Positions 1 through 8,912 are shown, counted from the first letter of the stretch. The stretch is 64,000 nucleotides of DNA from Ensifer sesbaniae (GCF_013283665.1 NZ_JABEKU010000001.1:2781594-2845593), one strand, 5' to 3'. The notes: a model not told the origin generated them from the letters alone. A program made the numbers and translations.

Positions 1-557
1 ACTTCCTCCTGGACGGCGCGCTGCTTGGTCACATCGGACGCGTCCATATAGACGGAGATCGACAGGTCCATGTCGAGGAAGACACCCTTGACGAGGCTCG
101 ACAGCATGGCGCCCAGTTCGTCGGCCGAGGTAGCCTTGTGCGAGAACAGGCCACGCTTTGGCCAGTACGCCCTGACGATCTCGGTGATCAGGTGTTCGGC
201 GATCAGCGCATAGCCGCCGATATACCAGCGCGGTTCGAGGCCGATGCGGGCGTGCACCTGGCCAATGGTGCGCACCTTGGCGCTGTAGTCTTCGTTGAAA
301 TTGGCATCGACGATATTGGCCCAATGGCCGACCTGGGCGCCCTTGGCGCGGTCGATATGCGCGTCGGAGGAAAAGAAACGCTTCGTCTCCGACGTCGCCT
401 TGACCTTGCCGTAGAACTTGTCGAGCGCCGGCTTGAGCTCCTTTTCCAGGATCGGCTTCAGCGCCTTGAGGCGCGTTCTGGCGGCGTCATCGAGCGCCAT
501 GAAATTCAGACGACCGGCAATGTCTTGCGTGCCGGCAGCGGCGTGTTCCGTTTTCAT
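1..557 (-). CDS. globin-coupled sensor protein, N-terminal part (truncated by window edge)
   Basis: Reading the minus strand from ATG at 557 gives an open frame of 185 codons that runs off the left edge. It encodes a globin-coupled sensor domain of the HemAT type: a long helical N-terminus, then the motif VHARIGLEPRWYIGGY at residues 101-116. In this family the His (here His102) is the proximal haem ligand and the following L-P-WYIG segment is diagnostic. The domain normally binds O2 through haem and drives either a methyl-accepting chemotaxis domain or a diguanylate cyclase. The output domain is outside the window, so I cannot say which. No transmembrane segment precedes the globin, so a soluble receptor is likely. 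The gene lies downstream of two parA-like genes on the same strand. Confidence 0.85.
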   Translation of the reverse strand, partial: MKTEHAAAGTQDIAGRLNFMALDDAARTRLKALKPILEKELKPALDKFYGKVKATSETKRFFSSDAHIDRAKGAQVGHWANIVDANFNEDYSAKVRTIGQVHARIGLEPRWYIGGYALIAEHLITEIVRAYWPKRGLFSHKATSADELGAMLSSLVKGVFLDMDLSISVYMDASDVTKQRAVQEE

Positions 558-581
558 GCACGAACTTCCCTGCATGCTCTA

Positions 582-684
582 CTGCATGTTTCCGTCATTC
601 ACATTCGAATTAAGGACAAAAGCATGCAGCAGTTCAAAGTGATCAGCGACCTTTGCGCATCCGATAAGACGCGCGGCGCTGTAG
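582..684 (-). repeat. RIME1 mosaic repeat, copy 1
   Basis: About 103 bp made of two palindromes. The first is bounded by CTGCATG and GCATGCAG around a degenerate TTAAGGAC core. The second carries CGACCTTTGCGC and ends GCGCTGTAG. It matches three other copies in this window (2813, 10893 and 16058) and the rhizobial RIME1 family as I know it. This copy has the most decayed stems. It lies just upstream of the globin-sensor start, so its hairpins may sit in that gene's leader. Confidence 0.8.
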
Positions 685-862
685 CGGATCATGGCGACAG
701 GATCGGCGGCGCGACGCGTCTCAGATCATGGCCGCAGTCATGGCGGCCGATTGCCCGATTGCGATGATCGCTGAGGGCAAGCTGTATCCTCAGTCACTGT
801 TAGGAGCCCAGGGTAAAGGAAGCCTTACAGGAGACAGCTTTTTCGCGAAGACTGAACAACGA

Positions 863-901
863 TTCAACCGGAACTGACAAACGTCAACTCCGGTTGAGCG
901 G
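863..901 (-). terminator. hairpin downstream of parA-like gene, possible terminator
   Basis: TCAACCGGA at 866-874 pairs perfectly with TCCGGTTGA at 891-899, and an inner TGAC/GTCA stem closes an AAAC loop. It lies about 70 bases past the stop of the minus-strand ParA gene. There is no T-run on the minus-strand side, so it is a weak terminator candidate or an RNA-stabilising hairpin. Confidence 0.4.
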
Positions 902-969
902 GAACAATCCCCAGCGGTTTTGCGTCCGCAACTGCGTCGTTGTTTCAGCGGTTATTTCGCCTTGCCTGG

Positions 970-1689
970 TCAGGCCGCGCGACGCGAGGCCCAGGATGGA
1001 ACGCGTGCGGCCCAGGAGCGACGGGTCTTGACCGGCATCAGCGCCTGCACTTCCTTCGCGAGCGCAAAAGCGTTCTCGCGCGCCTTGTCGAGATTGCTGA
1101 CACGGGTCGGATCCATGGACTGCAGCGTGCCGCCGCAATCGAAAATCTCGCGGTAAGCGACGCGCTCGACGATCGGCGTATCGAGCACCGAGACGCCACG
1201 CTCGGCGAGCATCGCCTTGATCGTCTGCAGCGCGCGCGTCGTAACCAGCGAGTTGACACGGGTGAGCACGACCGAATGGTTGATGCGGTGGCCGGACCGG
1301 TCTTCGATCTGGCGGATCAGTTCGAGGATCTGCGCGGCACCCTTCGCATCCATCGCGCAGCCCTGCACCGGGATCAGCACGTGGTCGGAAACGGCCAGGG
1401 CCAGAGCAACGATCTGGTCTTTCGCGCCGGCGAGATCGATGACGATGTAGTCCGCCTCGTCCTTCATCTCGCGGATATGACATTCGAGCGAGCCGGGCGT
1501 GATATGCGAGATGACCGTGAGATTGGCGATGTGGCCGGAAACTTCCGCCCAGCTGGTGATCCAGCGCTGCGGATCGGCATCGAGAACCACGACGCGATGT
1601 CCCTGCCTCGCTAGTTCCGTCGACAGGATCAACGCTGCCGTCGTCTTGCCCGCGCCGCCCTTTGCATTGGCGAAAGTAATGACCGCCAT
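970..1689 (-). CDS. ParA/MinD-family ATPase (VirC1-like), orphan
   Basis: A 239-residue P-loop ATPase of the ParA superfamily. The deviant Walker A motif KGGAGKTT lies at residues 10-17, with both signature lysines (Lys10 and Lys15). VVLDADP (~res 34-40) is the Walker A' region and YIVIDLAG the Walker B strand. I chose the ATG at 1689 rather than one four codons upstream because GAGGAG lies just ahead of it. The size matches small ParA proteins such as VirC1, which position DNA or protein cargo. There is no ParB gene and no parS-like cluster here, so a plasmid-partition role is not supported. It is roughly half identical to the next gene upstream, suggesting tandem duplication. The C-terminal ~20 residues are rich in Arg and Trp and lack a counterpart in the paralogue. 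Confidence 0.85.
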   Translation of the reverse strand: MAVITFANAKGGAGKTTAALILSTELARQGHRVVVLDADPQRWITSWAEVSGHIANLTVISHITPGSLECHIREMKDEADYIVIDLAGAKDQIVALALAVSDHVLIPVQGCAMDAKGAAQILELIRQIEDRSGHRINHSVVLTRVNSLVTTRALQTIKAMLAERGVSVLDTPIVERVAYREIFDCGGTLQSMDPTRVSNLDKARENAFALAKEVQALMPVKTRRSWAARVPSWASRRAA

Positions 1690-1874
1690 GATACTCCTCA
1701 TTCTATGCGTGTTCCGCGCTGAACCGGACGGCCATGGCCGGCGGTTCGCTTCTTAACGAAACCTTTCAGATCATGGTTAACGAATTGGTAACGCGGGAAC
1801 GCGAAACCTGACAGTCACCCTGCCGGGAGACGCCGGCGCCTGCGATTTCGATGGAAAAAGCCGAGGTCCGGCCC

Positions 1875-2621
1875 TCACGCCGGCAGCACGACCGGGTCGG
1901 CTGTCCGCCCCGAGCGGTAGCACATCGACGAGAACGGGCCATGCCGCACCGCCTCCCCCGCCGGATGGAGAAGCGCCAGCACGTCGTCGGCAAATTCGCG
2001 CGCATTCGCCTGGGCCTTCGCCAGATTGCTGACCCTGGTCGCGTCGAGCGAATGGAGCGTATCGCCCTGCTCGAAAACTTCGCGGAACGCCGTGCGCTCC
2101 ACCAGCGGGGTATCGACGAGCCGGATCCGGCTCTCGGCCAACACCAGCTTGACCTTGCGCATGGCACGGGTCGTCACGATCGGGTTGACGCGCGTCAGCA
2201 GCACGGCGTGGTTGATGTTGGCGCGCGCATTGTTCTCGATATTGCGGATCAGTTCGAGCACATGCGTGGCGCCACGCGCGTCCATGATGCAGCCCTGCAC
2301 CGGGATCAGCGTCAGGTCGGAAAGGCCGATCGCAAGCGCCACGAGCACGTCGGCGGCACCGGAGAGGTCGATGACCACATGGTCGGCCCGACCGCGCAAC
2401 CGCCTGAGATGATCGCTGAGCGTCGTCGTCGTCACGCCCGAGATGATGGAGAGATTGCCGTCATGGCGCCCATGTCGGAACCAGTCGGTCATGCAGGCGA
2501 GTGGATCGCAATCGAGAACCGCGACCCGGTCGCCGCGCCGGGCGTATTCGCAGGCCAGCAGCAAAGCTGCCGTCGTCTTGCCGGCTCCCCCCTTCGCATT
2601 CGCGAGGGAAATAATTGCCAT
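1875..2621 (-). CDS. ParA/MinD-family ATPase, paralogue of the neighbouring gene
   Basis: A 248-residue ParA-type ATPase that starts MAIISLANAKGGAGKTT, with the deviant Walker A at residues 10-17, LDCDP as the switch region and VVIDLSGA as Walker B. It shares long identical blocks with the downstream ParA (LIPVQGC, LTRVN, VTTRA, TRVSNL), so the pair arose by duplication. The gap to the next gene is about 185 bases, with no obvious terminator between them. No ParB partner is present. Both may act as cargo-positioning ATPases, for example on a protein cluster. The cargo is unknown. The C-terminal ~25 residues diverge from the paralogue. Confidence 0.85.
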   Translation of the reverse strand: MAIISLANAKGGAGKTTAALLLACEYARRGDRVAVLDCDPLACMTDWFRHGRHDGNLSIISGVTTTTLSDHLRRLRGRADHVVIDLSGAADVLVALAIGLSDLTLIPVQGCIMDARGATHVLELIRNIENNARANINHAVLLTRVNPIVTTRAMRKVKLVLAESRIRLVDTPLVERTAFREVFEQGDTLHSLDATRVSNLAKAQANAREFADDVLALLHPAGEAVRHGPFSSMCYRSGRTADPVVLPA

Positions 2622-2812
2622 CGGTCGACCCTACTCGCCACGACCGCGAAACACGGCGGCCGAATACATACGCACATCCTAATGGAAGCGTTCCAGATGG
2701 AGGTAAACGAACGGTAAACGGAGCGCTTCACGGAACCAAATCATGACAGTTCCGTGACGATTAGGTGACAAATCGCCTGCAATGGCAAGTGGTATTTTTG
2801 AGCTATCTAAAC

Positions 2813-2915
2813 TACAGCGCCGCGCGTCTAATCAGACGCGCAAAGGTCGCTGTAGGACTTTGATCTGCTGCATGTCTTTGTCCTTAAATCGAGGTCGATT
2901 TAAGGAGACATGCAG
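2813..2915 (+). repeat. RIME1 mosaic repeat, copy 2
   Basis: Two adjacent palindromes. The first runs from CTACAGCG to CGCTGTAG around AGACGCGCAAAGG. The second runs from CTGCATGTC to GACATGCAG around TTAAATCGAGGTCGATTTAA, which is a near-perfect palindrome. It lies between the convergent-side end of the Fe-alcohol dehydrogenase gene and the promoter region of the ParA gene. Same orientation as copy 4. Confidence 0.9.
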
Positions 2916-2918
2916 TAG

Positions 2919-2951
2919 GAGAAACCGGCGCCTTGGTCCGGAGGCGCCGGG
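2919..2951 (-). terminator. intrinsic terminator of the Fe-ADH transcript
   Basis: CCGGCGCC at 2925-2932 pairs perfectly with GGCGCCGG at 2943-2950. Read on the minus strand, the stem is followed by TTTCT. It lies 10 bases past the stop of the minus-strand alcohol dehydrogenase, where a rho-independent terminator is expected. Confidence 0.7.
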
Positions 2952-2960
2952 AAGTTTACA

Positions 2961-4106
2961 TCAGATGCACTCGCGGAAGAGCTTCTTTGCGGCGTCGAGC
3001 GTCAGCTCGACCGGGTTGCCGCCGGCCGTCGGATCGACGATCGCCATTTCCGACATCTCGTCGATGCGGTCGGTGCCGACGCCGAGAGCCGAGAGCTTGT
3101 CCGGAACGCCGAGTTCCTCGCGCAGCTTCAGCACATAGTCGTAGAACCCGTCAAAGCCGCCGGAAATGCCGAGATAGGCAGCAGCGCGGGCGATCTTGTC
3201 TTCGATCGCCGGGCGGTTGAAGCGTAAGACCGGCGGCATCACCACCGCGTTGGTCATGCCGTGATGGGTGTTGTAGATCGCGCCGACCGGATGCGACAGC
3301 GAGTGGATGGCGCCGAGCCCTTTCTGGAACGCGACCGCCCCCATGGCAGCGGCGCTCATCATGTTGGCGCGCGCCTCGATGTCGGCTCCGTCCTTATAGG
3401 CGCGCGGCAGGTATTCCTTGACGAGCCGCATGCCTTCGAGCGCGATACCGGCCGACATCGGATGGTAGAAGGGCGAGGAATAGGCTTCCAGGCAATGGGC
3501 AAAGGCATCCATGCCGGTGCCGGCGGTGATCACCTTCGGCATGCCGACCGTCAGTTCCGGGTCGCAGATCGTCACTGCCGGCAGGAACTTCGGATGGAAG
3601 ATCACCTTCTTCACGTGGCTTGCGGAATTGGTGATGACGCTGGCGCGGCCGACCTCCGAGCCGGTGCCGGCCGTCGTCGGAACAGCGACGATCGGCGCGA
3701 TGCCTTCGACGCTCGCGCGTGTCCACCAGTCGCCAATATCCTCGAAGTCCCAGACCGGGCGCGTCTGCCCGGCCATGAAGGCCACGCATTTGCCGAGGTC
3801 GAGGCCCGAGCCGCCGCCGAAGGCGACGACGCCGTCATGGCCGCCGTCCTTGAACGCCTTCACCCCGGCTTCGAGGTTGACGTCGTTCGGGTTCGGATCG
3901 ACCTCGGCGAAGATCGCGCGGCCGAGGCCGGCGGCGTCGAGGATGTCGAGCGCGTTCTGGGTGATCGCCATCGGCGCCAGGCCCCGGTCGGTGATCAGCA
4001 GCGGCTTCTTCATGCCGACCGCCTTGCAGTGGTCGGCAAGCTCCTTGATCCGGCCGGCACCGAACTTGATGGCGGTCGGGTAGCTCCAGTTGGCGGTGAT
4101 GGTCAT
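2961..4106 (-). CDS. iron-containing alcohol dehydrogenase
   Basis: A 381-residue group III (iron-type) NAD(P)-dependent alcohol dehydrogenase. The glycine-rich GGGSGLDLGK (~res 95-104) binds the nucleotide. The metal-site signature is GTGMDAFAHCLEAY (~res 190), followed by GAIHSLSHPVGA and YNTHHG. These supply the Asp and three His ligands normal for the family. The start at 4106 overlaps the stop of the upstream aldehyde dehydrogenase as ATGA, so the two are translationally coupled. Paired with an aldehyde dehydrogenase, it probably oxidises a primary alcohol to the aldehyde consumed by its partner. Context suggests a gamma-glutamylated amino-alcohol, but the substrate is not visible in the sequence. 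Confidence 0.9.
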   Translation of the reverse strand: MTITANWSYPTAIKFGAGRIKELADHCKAVGMKKPLLITDRGLAPMAITQNALDILDAAGLGRAIFAEVDPNPNDVNLEAGVKAFKDGGHDGVVAFGGGSGLDLGKCVAFMAGQTRPVWDFEDIGDWWTRASVEGIAPIVAVPTTAGTGSEVGRASVITNSASHVKKVIFHPKFLPAVTICDPELTVGMPKVITAGTGMDAFAHCLEAYSSPFYHPMSAGIALEGMRLVKEYLPRAYKDGADIEARANMMSAAAMGAVAFQKGLGAIHSLSHPVGAIYNTHHGMTNAVVMPPVLRFNRPAIEDKIARAAAYLGISGGFDGFYDYVLKLREELGVPDKLSALGVGTDRIDEMSEMAIVDPTAGGNPVELTLDAAKKLFRECI

Positions 4107-5488
4107 GCCGTGACTTTCTTCAGATGGTAGGATTTCGGGCGGGTGAGATTCTGGAAGCCGATGACCGAGAGCGAGCCGCCGCGGCCGGTCTCCTTGACGC
4201 CCGTCCAGCAAAGCGCCGGGTCGAGATAGTCGGCGCGGTTCATGAAGACCGTGCCGGTCTCGATATCGGCGCCGATGCGCGCGGCGCGTTCGGCATCCTT
4301 GGTCCAGAGCGAGGCCGTCAGGCCATATTGGGAATCGTTCATCAACTCGATCGCCTGGCTGTCGCTCTTCACCTTCATGATGCCGACGGCGGGCCCGAAG
4401 GTCTCCTCGCGCATGAAGGCCATGGAGTGATCGACGTCGACGAGGATCTGCGGCGCGAGATAGGCGCCGCCGTCATCCTCAGGGAAGAGCTTCGGATCGA
4501 TCAGCGCCTTGGCGCCCTTGTAGACGGCATCGGCGATCTGCTCGCGCACGGTCGCGGCAAAGCGCTTGTTGGCCATCGGCCCGAGCGTCGTTTCCGGATC
4601 GAGCGGGTTGCCGAGCTTGTAGTTGGAAACCCAGGCGACCGACTTCTCGACGAAGGCGTCATAGAGCGATTCATGCACATAGATGCGCTCGATGCCGCAG
4701 CAGCACTGGCCGGAATTGTAAGTGGCGCCATCCATCAACGTGTCCACGGCAGCGTCGAGGTCCGCGTCCTCCATGACATAGCCCGGATCCTTGCCGCCAA
4801 GCTCCAGGCCAAGCCCCGTGAAGGTACCGGCGGCCGCGCGCTCGATCGACCGGCCGCCTTCGACCGAACCGGTGAAGTTGACGAAGTCGAAGCTCTTGGC
4901 GGCGATCAGCGCCGCCGTCGTTTCATGGTCGAGGAAGATGTTCTGGAAGACGTCGGCGGGAACGCCGGCTTCGTCGAAAGCACGGACCATGCGCTCGCCG
5001 ACGAGGATCGTCTGGCTCGCATGCTTGATGATGACGGTATTGCCGGCCATCAGCGCCGGCGCGACCGTGTTGATCGCCGTCATGTAGGGATAGTTCCAGG
5101 GCGCGATGACGAAGACGACGCCGTGCGGCTCGCGGGCGATGCGGCGCTCGAAGCGATCACTCTCCTCGATCACCAGCGGCTTCAGTGCATCGGCGGCAAT
5201 CGCCGCGACATAGTTCGAGCGCTCGTTGAATCCTTTGAACTCGCCGCCGTAGCGCACCGGCCGGCCCATCTGCCAGGCAAGCTCCGGCACCACTTCGTCG
5301 ACCATCTCGTTCAGCCGGGCGACACCTGCCAGCACCAGGTTGACGCGCTCGTCGAGCGGCCGGCGCGCCCAGGCTTTCTGCGCCTGGCGGGCGCGGGAGA
5401 CCACCTGCTTTGCCATGTCCAGCGGCATCGCCGGGCGTTCTGCATAGACCTCGCCGTTCACCGGCGAAATACACTTGATCATGCTCAT
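4103..5488 (-). CDS. NAD(P)-dependent aldehyde dehydrogenase
   Basis: A 461-residue member of the aldehyde dehydrogenase superfamily. Visible motifs are APWNYP (~res 125-130), the nucleotide-binding FTGSVEGG, the general-base segment LELGGKDP, and the nucleophile in NSGQCCCG. The C-terminal part has EETFGP and the expected oligomerisation strand. It lies directly upstream of the Fe-alcohol dehydrogenase (4-base overlap) and downstream of a glutamine-synthetase-like gene. It probably oxidises the aldehyde produced by the partner dehydrogenase to a carboxylate. A semialdehyde such as gamma-glutamyl-aminoacetaldehyde would fit the cluster, but that is inference. Length and motifs are normal for the family. 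Confidence 0.9.
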   Translation of the reverse strand: MSMIKCISPVNGEVYAERPAMPLDMAKQVVSRARQAQKAWARRPLDERVNLVLAGVARLNEMVDEVVPELAWQMGRPVRYGGEFKGFNERSNYVAAIAADALKPLVIEESDRFERRIAREPHGVVFVIAPWNYPYMTAINTVAPALMAGNTVIIKHASQTILVGERMVRAFDEAGVPADVFQNIFLDHETTAALIAAKSFDFVNFTGSVEGGRSIERAAAGTFTGLGLELGGKDPGYVMEDADLDAAVDTLMDGATYNSGQCCCGIERIYVHESLYDAFVEKSVAWVSNYKLGNPLDPETTLGPMANKRFAATVREQIADAVYKGAKALIDPKLFPEDDGGAYLAPQILVDVDHSMAFMREETFGPAVGIMKVKSDSQAIELMNDSQYGLTASLWTKDAERAARIGADIETGTVFMNRADYLDPALCWTGVKETGRGGSLSVIGFQNLTRPKSYHLKKVTA

Positions 5489-5533
5489 GATCGTTTTCCT
5501 GTTTGTTCCATCGGAATTCTCGTTCGGTGCTGC

Positions 5534-5682
5534 GGCCGCCCCTCATCCGGCCTGCCGGCCACCTTCTCCCCGCAAGCGGGGCGAAGGAAATATGCCGCGC
5601 CGTTTCTCCCAACCAAGCCCGATTCGCAGGGCAGGTCCCCTCTCCCCGCAGGCGGGGAGAGGGTTAGGGTGAGGGGCAAATC
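5534..5682. repeat. pair of rhizobial pyrimidine-rich palindromes
   Basis: Two palindromic units. 5535-5590 reads CCCCTCATCCGG, then a CCTGCCGG inverted stem, then CCTTCTCCCCGC with its partner GCGGGGCGAAGG. 5638-5682 reads CCCCTCTCCCCGC, GCGGGGAGAGGG and TTAGGGTGAGGGGC. The family recurs at 15887, 16031, 39384, 39523, 45119, 45276, 54568 and 54662. This pair separates the glutamine-synthetase-like gene from the aldehyde dehydrogenase within one operon, so it may act as an mRNA-processing or attenuation hairpin. Confidence 0.85.
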
Positions 5683-5693
5683 TCGCGCCCTCC

Positions 5694-7058
5694 TTACGCT
5701 CTTTCGAAGCCGCGCGCGACCTCCCAGTCGGTGACACGGCGGTCGTATTCTTCCTGTTCCCAGCGTGCGGCCCGCGCATAGTGCTCGACGACGTCGTCGC
5801 CGAGGGCGGCGCGCAGCATCTTCGATTCCGACAGCGCCACGGTCGCATCCCTCAGCGTGCGCGGGATCTCGCGCACATCCTTGCCGCCATAGGCATCGCC
5901 GACGAAGGGCGCTTCCAGTTCCATCTTGTTCTCGATACCGGAAATCCCGGCCGCGATCAAAGCCGCGAAGGCGAGATAGGGATTGAGATCCGAGCCGCCG
6001 ACGCGGCATTCGATGCGGATCGCCTTGGTGTCCTCGCCGCAGAGGCGATAGCCGGCCGTGCGATTATCCTTGCTCCAGACCGCCTTGGTCGGTGCGAAGG
6101 TGCCGGCCATGAAGCGCTTGTAGGAGTTGATGTAGGGCGCCAGGAAATAGGTGATCTCGCTCGCATGGGTGAGCAGGCCGGCCACATAGTGGCGCATCAT
6201 CTCGGACATGCCGTATTTGCCGCCCTCGTCGTAAAACTTCGACGACTTGCCGTCGAGGCTCCAGAGCGACTGGTGGATATGCGAGGAGGAGCCGGCGGCC
6301 GAATAGTTCCATTTCGCGAGGAAGGTGATGGCCTTGCCGCGCGACCAGGCGATTTCCTTGCAGCCATTCTTGATGATCGCATGGCGGTCGGCCATCGTCA
6401 GCGCATCGGCATAGCGCACGTTGATCTCTTCCTGGCCGGCGGAGGCTTCGCCCTTGGAATTCTCGACCGGGATGCCAGCGCCCTGAAGACCATTGCGGAT
6501 CGCCCGCATCACGTCCTCTTCCTTGGTCGTCTGGAAGATGTGGTAGTCCTCGTTGTAGCCGCTGGCGAGCTGCAGGTCGCGGTAGCCGGAATGGCGGGCA
6601 TCGTCATAGGACTGGTCGAACAGGAAGAACTCGAGCTCGCTCGCCATATAGGCCTTGAGCCCCATCGCCTCGAGGCGCGCGACCTGCTTCTTCAGGATCG
6701 CCCGCGGCGAGTGGGCCACTTCCTCATGGGTGTGGTGGTCGAGCACGTCGCAGAGCACGAGTGCGGTGCCTTCGAGCCAGGGGATACGACGCAGCGTCGA
6801 AAGGTCCGGCTTCATCGTATAGTCGCCGTAGCCCTTCTCCCAGCTCGTCGCCTTGTAACCGGGAACGGTCTCCATCTCGATGTCGGTCGCCAGCAGGTAG
6901 TTGCAGCTATGCGTTTCCTTCCAGGCGCCGTCGACGAAAAACTGCGCGTGGAAGCGCTTGCCCATCAGGCGGCCCTGCATGTCGACCTGGCAGGCGAGGA
7001 CCGTATCGATGCGGGCGGCAGCGACGTCTTCCTTCAACTCATCAAACGTATAGCTCAT
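5694..7058 (-). CDS. glutamine-synthetase-family amide ligase (gamma-glutamyl-amine synthetase type)
   Basis: A 454-residue protein of the GlnA superfamily, with an N-terminal beta-grasp (~res 15-105) and the catalytic domain. It shows the metal/ATP motif SELEFFLFD, the NVRYADAL region, the glutamate-site SSSHIHQSL and YKRFMAGTFAPTKAVW. It lacks the housekeeping features I would expect in GlnA-I, such as the adenylylation-loop context, and belongs with the PuuA/GlnA4-like ligases that join glutamate to an amine. The start at 7058 has GGAAG just upstream. The alternative ATG at 7073 has no ribosome site. Neighbours are an amino-acid/amine permease, a candidate gamma-glutamyl hydrolase and two oxidoreductases, so an amine-assimilation role is likely. 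The amine is not known. Confidence 0.8.
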   Translation of the reverse strand: MSYTFDELKEDVAAARIDTVLACQVDMQGRLMGKRFHAQFFVDGAWKETHSCNYLLATDIEMETVPGYKATSWEKGYGDYTMKPDLSTLRRIPWLEGTALVLCDVLDHHTHEEVAHSPRAILKKQVARLEAMGLKAYMASELEFFLFDQSYDDARHSGYRDLQLASGYNEDYHIFQTTKEEDVMRAIRNGLQGAGIPVENSKGEASAGQEEINVRYADALTMADRHAIIKNGCKEIAWSRGKAITFLAKWNYSAAGSSSHIHQSLWSLDGKSSKFYDEGGKYGMSEMMRHYVAGLLTHASEITYFLAPYINSYKRFMAGTFAPTKAVWSKDNRTAGYRLCGEDTKAIRIECRVGGSDLNPYLAFAALIAAGISGIENKMELEAPFVGDAYGGKDVREIPRTLRDATVALSESKMLRAALGDDVVEHYARAARWEQEEYDRRVTDWEVARGFERA

Positions 7059-7146
7059 CAACTTCCATCCCATGTTTGGTCACGCGGCCGTTCCCTTGAG
7101 TGACGATATTGTTGGACCGCATGAACGTGCTCTGTTCGAATAGGTG

Positions 7147-7190
7147 GAGCGGGATGCGGCAGAACCGCACGCTTTTCCTCATCCCGTTCC
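7147..7190. repeat. gagcgggatgcggg palindromic repeat, copy 1 (shortened)
   Basis: Imperfect palindrome with GAGCGGGATG opposite CATCCCGTTC and an inner GCGG/CCGC stem. It matches copies at 17747, 26281 and 51215 but has a shorter inner stem. It lies between the permease stop and the ligase start. Confidence 0.75.
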
Positions 7191-7245
7191 AGCCCGCAAA
7201 GAAAAGGCGGAAGTCGCGGTCGCGCTCCCGCCCATTGGTTGTTGC

Positions 7246-8799
7246 TTAGACTTCACCGACTGCCTTTTCGGCAGCGGCGATTTCAGCCTGACGGCGTGCC
7301 ACTTCGTCGCCGATCGGCGGACCGCGGAAGCGGCGGGTTTCGAAGCCGAACCAGATGATGCCGGTCAGGATCAGGAAGCCGACGGTCACGTAGAGGGCCA
7401 GATCGTTCGGCGGCTGCACGCCGATGACGAAGATCAGCACCATCGCGATGATCGACAGCACCGCGAAGAGCTTGAACATGGCCTCGCCCAGGTTCCACGG
7501 CCCCATCTTGTCCCACTTCGAGGTTCCCCAGGCGAAGAGGCCGAGCGTGATCGGGATCGCGAAGGAGAAGAAGAGGAAGATGACCGTGCACGAGACGACG
7601 ATCGTGTAAACCGGGGTCTCACCGATCTTCATGAAATCGAGCGAGGTGAACCAGACGAACAGAACCGAGAGGATCGAAGACGTCCAGATGGCCGCGACCG
7701 GCGTGCGGTGGGTCGGGCTGACCCTGGCGAGCGCCTTGGAGGCCGGCAGGCCGCCGTCACGCGAGAAAGCGAAGATCATGCGGGACGCCGAGGTTACCGT
7801 CGCCAGGCCGCACAGCCACTGGCTGACGAGGATGGCGAGATAGAGGATGTCCTTGATGACAGGGTTCACCTGGCTGTCCATGGCCCAGAAGAAGACGTTC
7901 CAGCCCTGCTTGGCGGCTTCGTCCATGTTCGGGATCATCAGCACGAAGGCGCAGAGCATGATGTAGCCGAAAAGCGCCGACCAGAGCACCGACGAGACCA
8001 TGCCGCGCGGCACGGAATGGGCGGCCTTCACCGTTTCTTCCGAGGTATGCGCCGAAGCGTCGTAGCCGGTGATCGTGTAGATCGGCATGAGCAGGCCGAG
8101 CAGGAAGACCCAGGTGCCCGACGTCTGCGGCCAGACGTTGCCGCCCGCTTCACCGGAATAGTTGGAAAAGGTGAAGAGCCTTGCAACGTCATAGCTGTCG
8201 GCAGCGGCGAGGCAGACGACGGCAAGCAGGATCGCCGTTGCGAAGATCAGGTAGCCGGAGAAGTCCGTGAGCTTGGCGGTGAGCCCGATGCCCATGTGAT
8301 TCACGAGCGCCTGGACGCCGGTGATAGCAGCCAGGAAGACGACACGCGTGGTGATCGTGTCCTCCAGCCCGAAATAGGGTGCGCCGAAGGAACCCATGAA
8401 GAAGTAGTAGGTGCCGACGTTGATCGCGCCGAGAACGGTGACGAGGCCGAGCAGGTTGAACCAGGCCGTCAGCCAGCCGGTGAAGCGGTTGCCGAGGATC
8501 GAGCCCCAGTGATAGAGACCGCCGGCTGTCGGATAGGCCGAGCTGATCTGCGCCATGGCGACGGCGAAGACCAGGGAAATGAAGCAGCCGAGCGGCCAGC
8601 CGATGCCGATCGCGGCGCCCCCTGCGCCGGCCGTCGCCTGGGCCAGCGAGTTGATGCCGCCCGAAAGAATGCAGATGATCGAGAACGACACCGCGAAGTT
8701 CGAGAACTGGCTCATGCGCCGCTCGAGCTCCTGGGCATAGCCCATCGAGTGCAAGACGCTCAGGTCCTGCTTTTTGTCGAATTCACTGTAGTCTGACAT
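7246..8799 (-). CDS. APC-family amino acid/amine permease
   Basis: A 517-residue integral membrane transporter of the amino acid-polyamine-organocation family, with about 12 hydrophobic segments. The N-terminal fold has the expected FAVSFSIICILSG helix followed by GWPLGCFISLVFAVAMAQISS and AYPTAGGLYHWG, typical of the GABA-permease/choline-type branch. The start at 8799 is preceded by GGGGAAGAG. It is the likely importer of the amine used by the downstream glutamine-synthetase-like ligase, as PuuP is for PuuA. The gene is followed by a palindromic repeat before the ligase gene, so ligase and permease levels may differ. Substrate cannot be read from sequence. Confidence 0.88.
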   Translation of the reverse strand: MSDYSEFDKKQDLSVLHSMGYAQELERRMSQFSNFAVSFSIICILSGGINSLAQATAGAGGAAIGIGWPLGCFISLVFAVAMAQISSAYPTAGGLYHWGSILGNRFTGWLTAWFNLLGLVTVLGAINVGTYYFFMGSFGAPYFGLEDTITTRVVFLAAITGVQALVNHMGIGLTAKLTDFSGYLIFATAILLAVVCLAAADSYDVARLFTFSNYSGEAGGNVWPQTSGTWVFLLGLLMPIYTITGYDASAHTSEETVKAAHSVPRGMVSSVLWSALFGYIMLCAFVLMIPNMDEAAKQGWNVFFWAMDSQVNPVIKDILYLAILVSQWLCGLATVTSASRMIFAFSRDGGLPASKALARVSPTHRTPVAAIWTSSILSVLFVWFTSLDFMKIGETPVYTIVVSCTVIFLFFSFAIPITLGLFAWGTSKWDKMGPWNLGEAMFKLFAVLSIIAMVLIFVIGVQPPNDLALYVTVGFLILTGIIWFGFETRRFRGPPIGDEVARRQAEIAAAEKAVGEV

Positions 8800-8912
8800 T
8801 GCTCTTCCCCTGATTTCTTCAGACCAGGCCGCCCCATTGCGGCTGGGTCCCATCAACCACCTGGTCCGGAGAGCCGGAACAGGACCGCGGCCATGCCGCT
8901 CCCCAGGGTCTT

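Noticed and set aside
138-767. Plus-strand open frame of 209 codons over the sensor gene and RIME1
   Set aside because: It is antisense to the globin-coupled sensor, whose translation shows a clear conserved haem motif. It also reads through the RIME1 repeat and has no ribosome site or family features.
970-2621. Plasmid partition (parAB) locus or replication origin
   Set aside because: There is no ParB, RepC or parS-like cluster, and the two ParA-type proteins are paralogues of the small VirC1-like kind.
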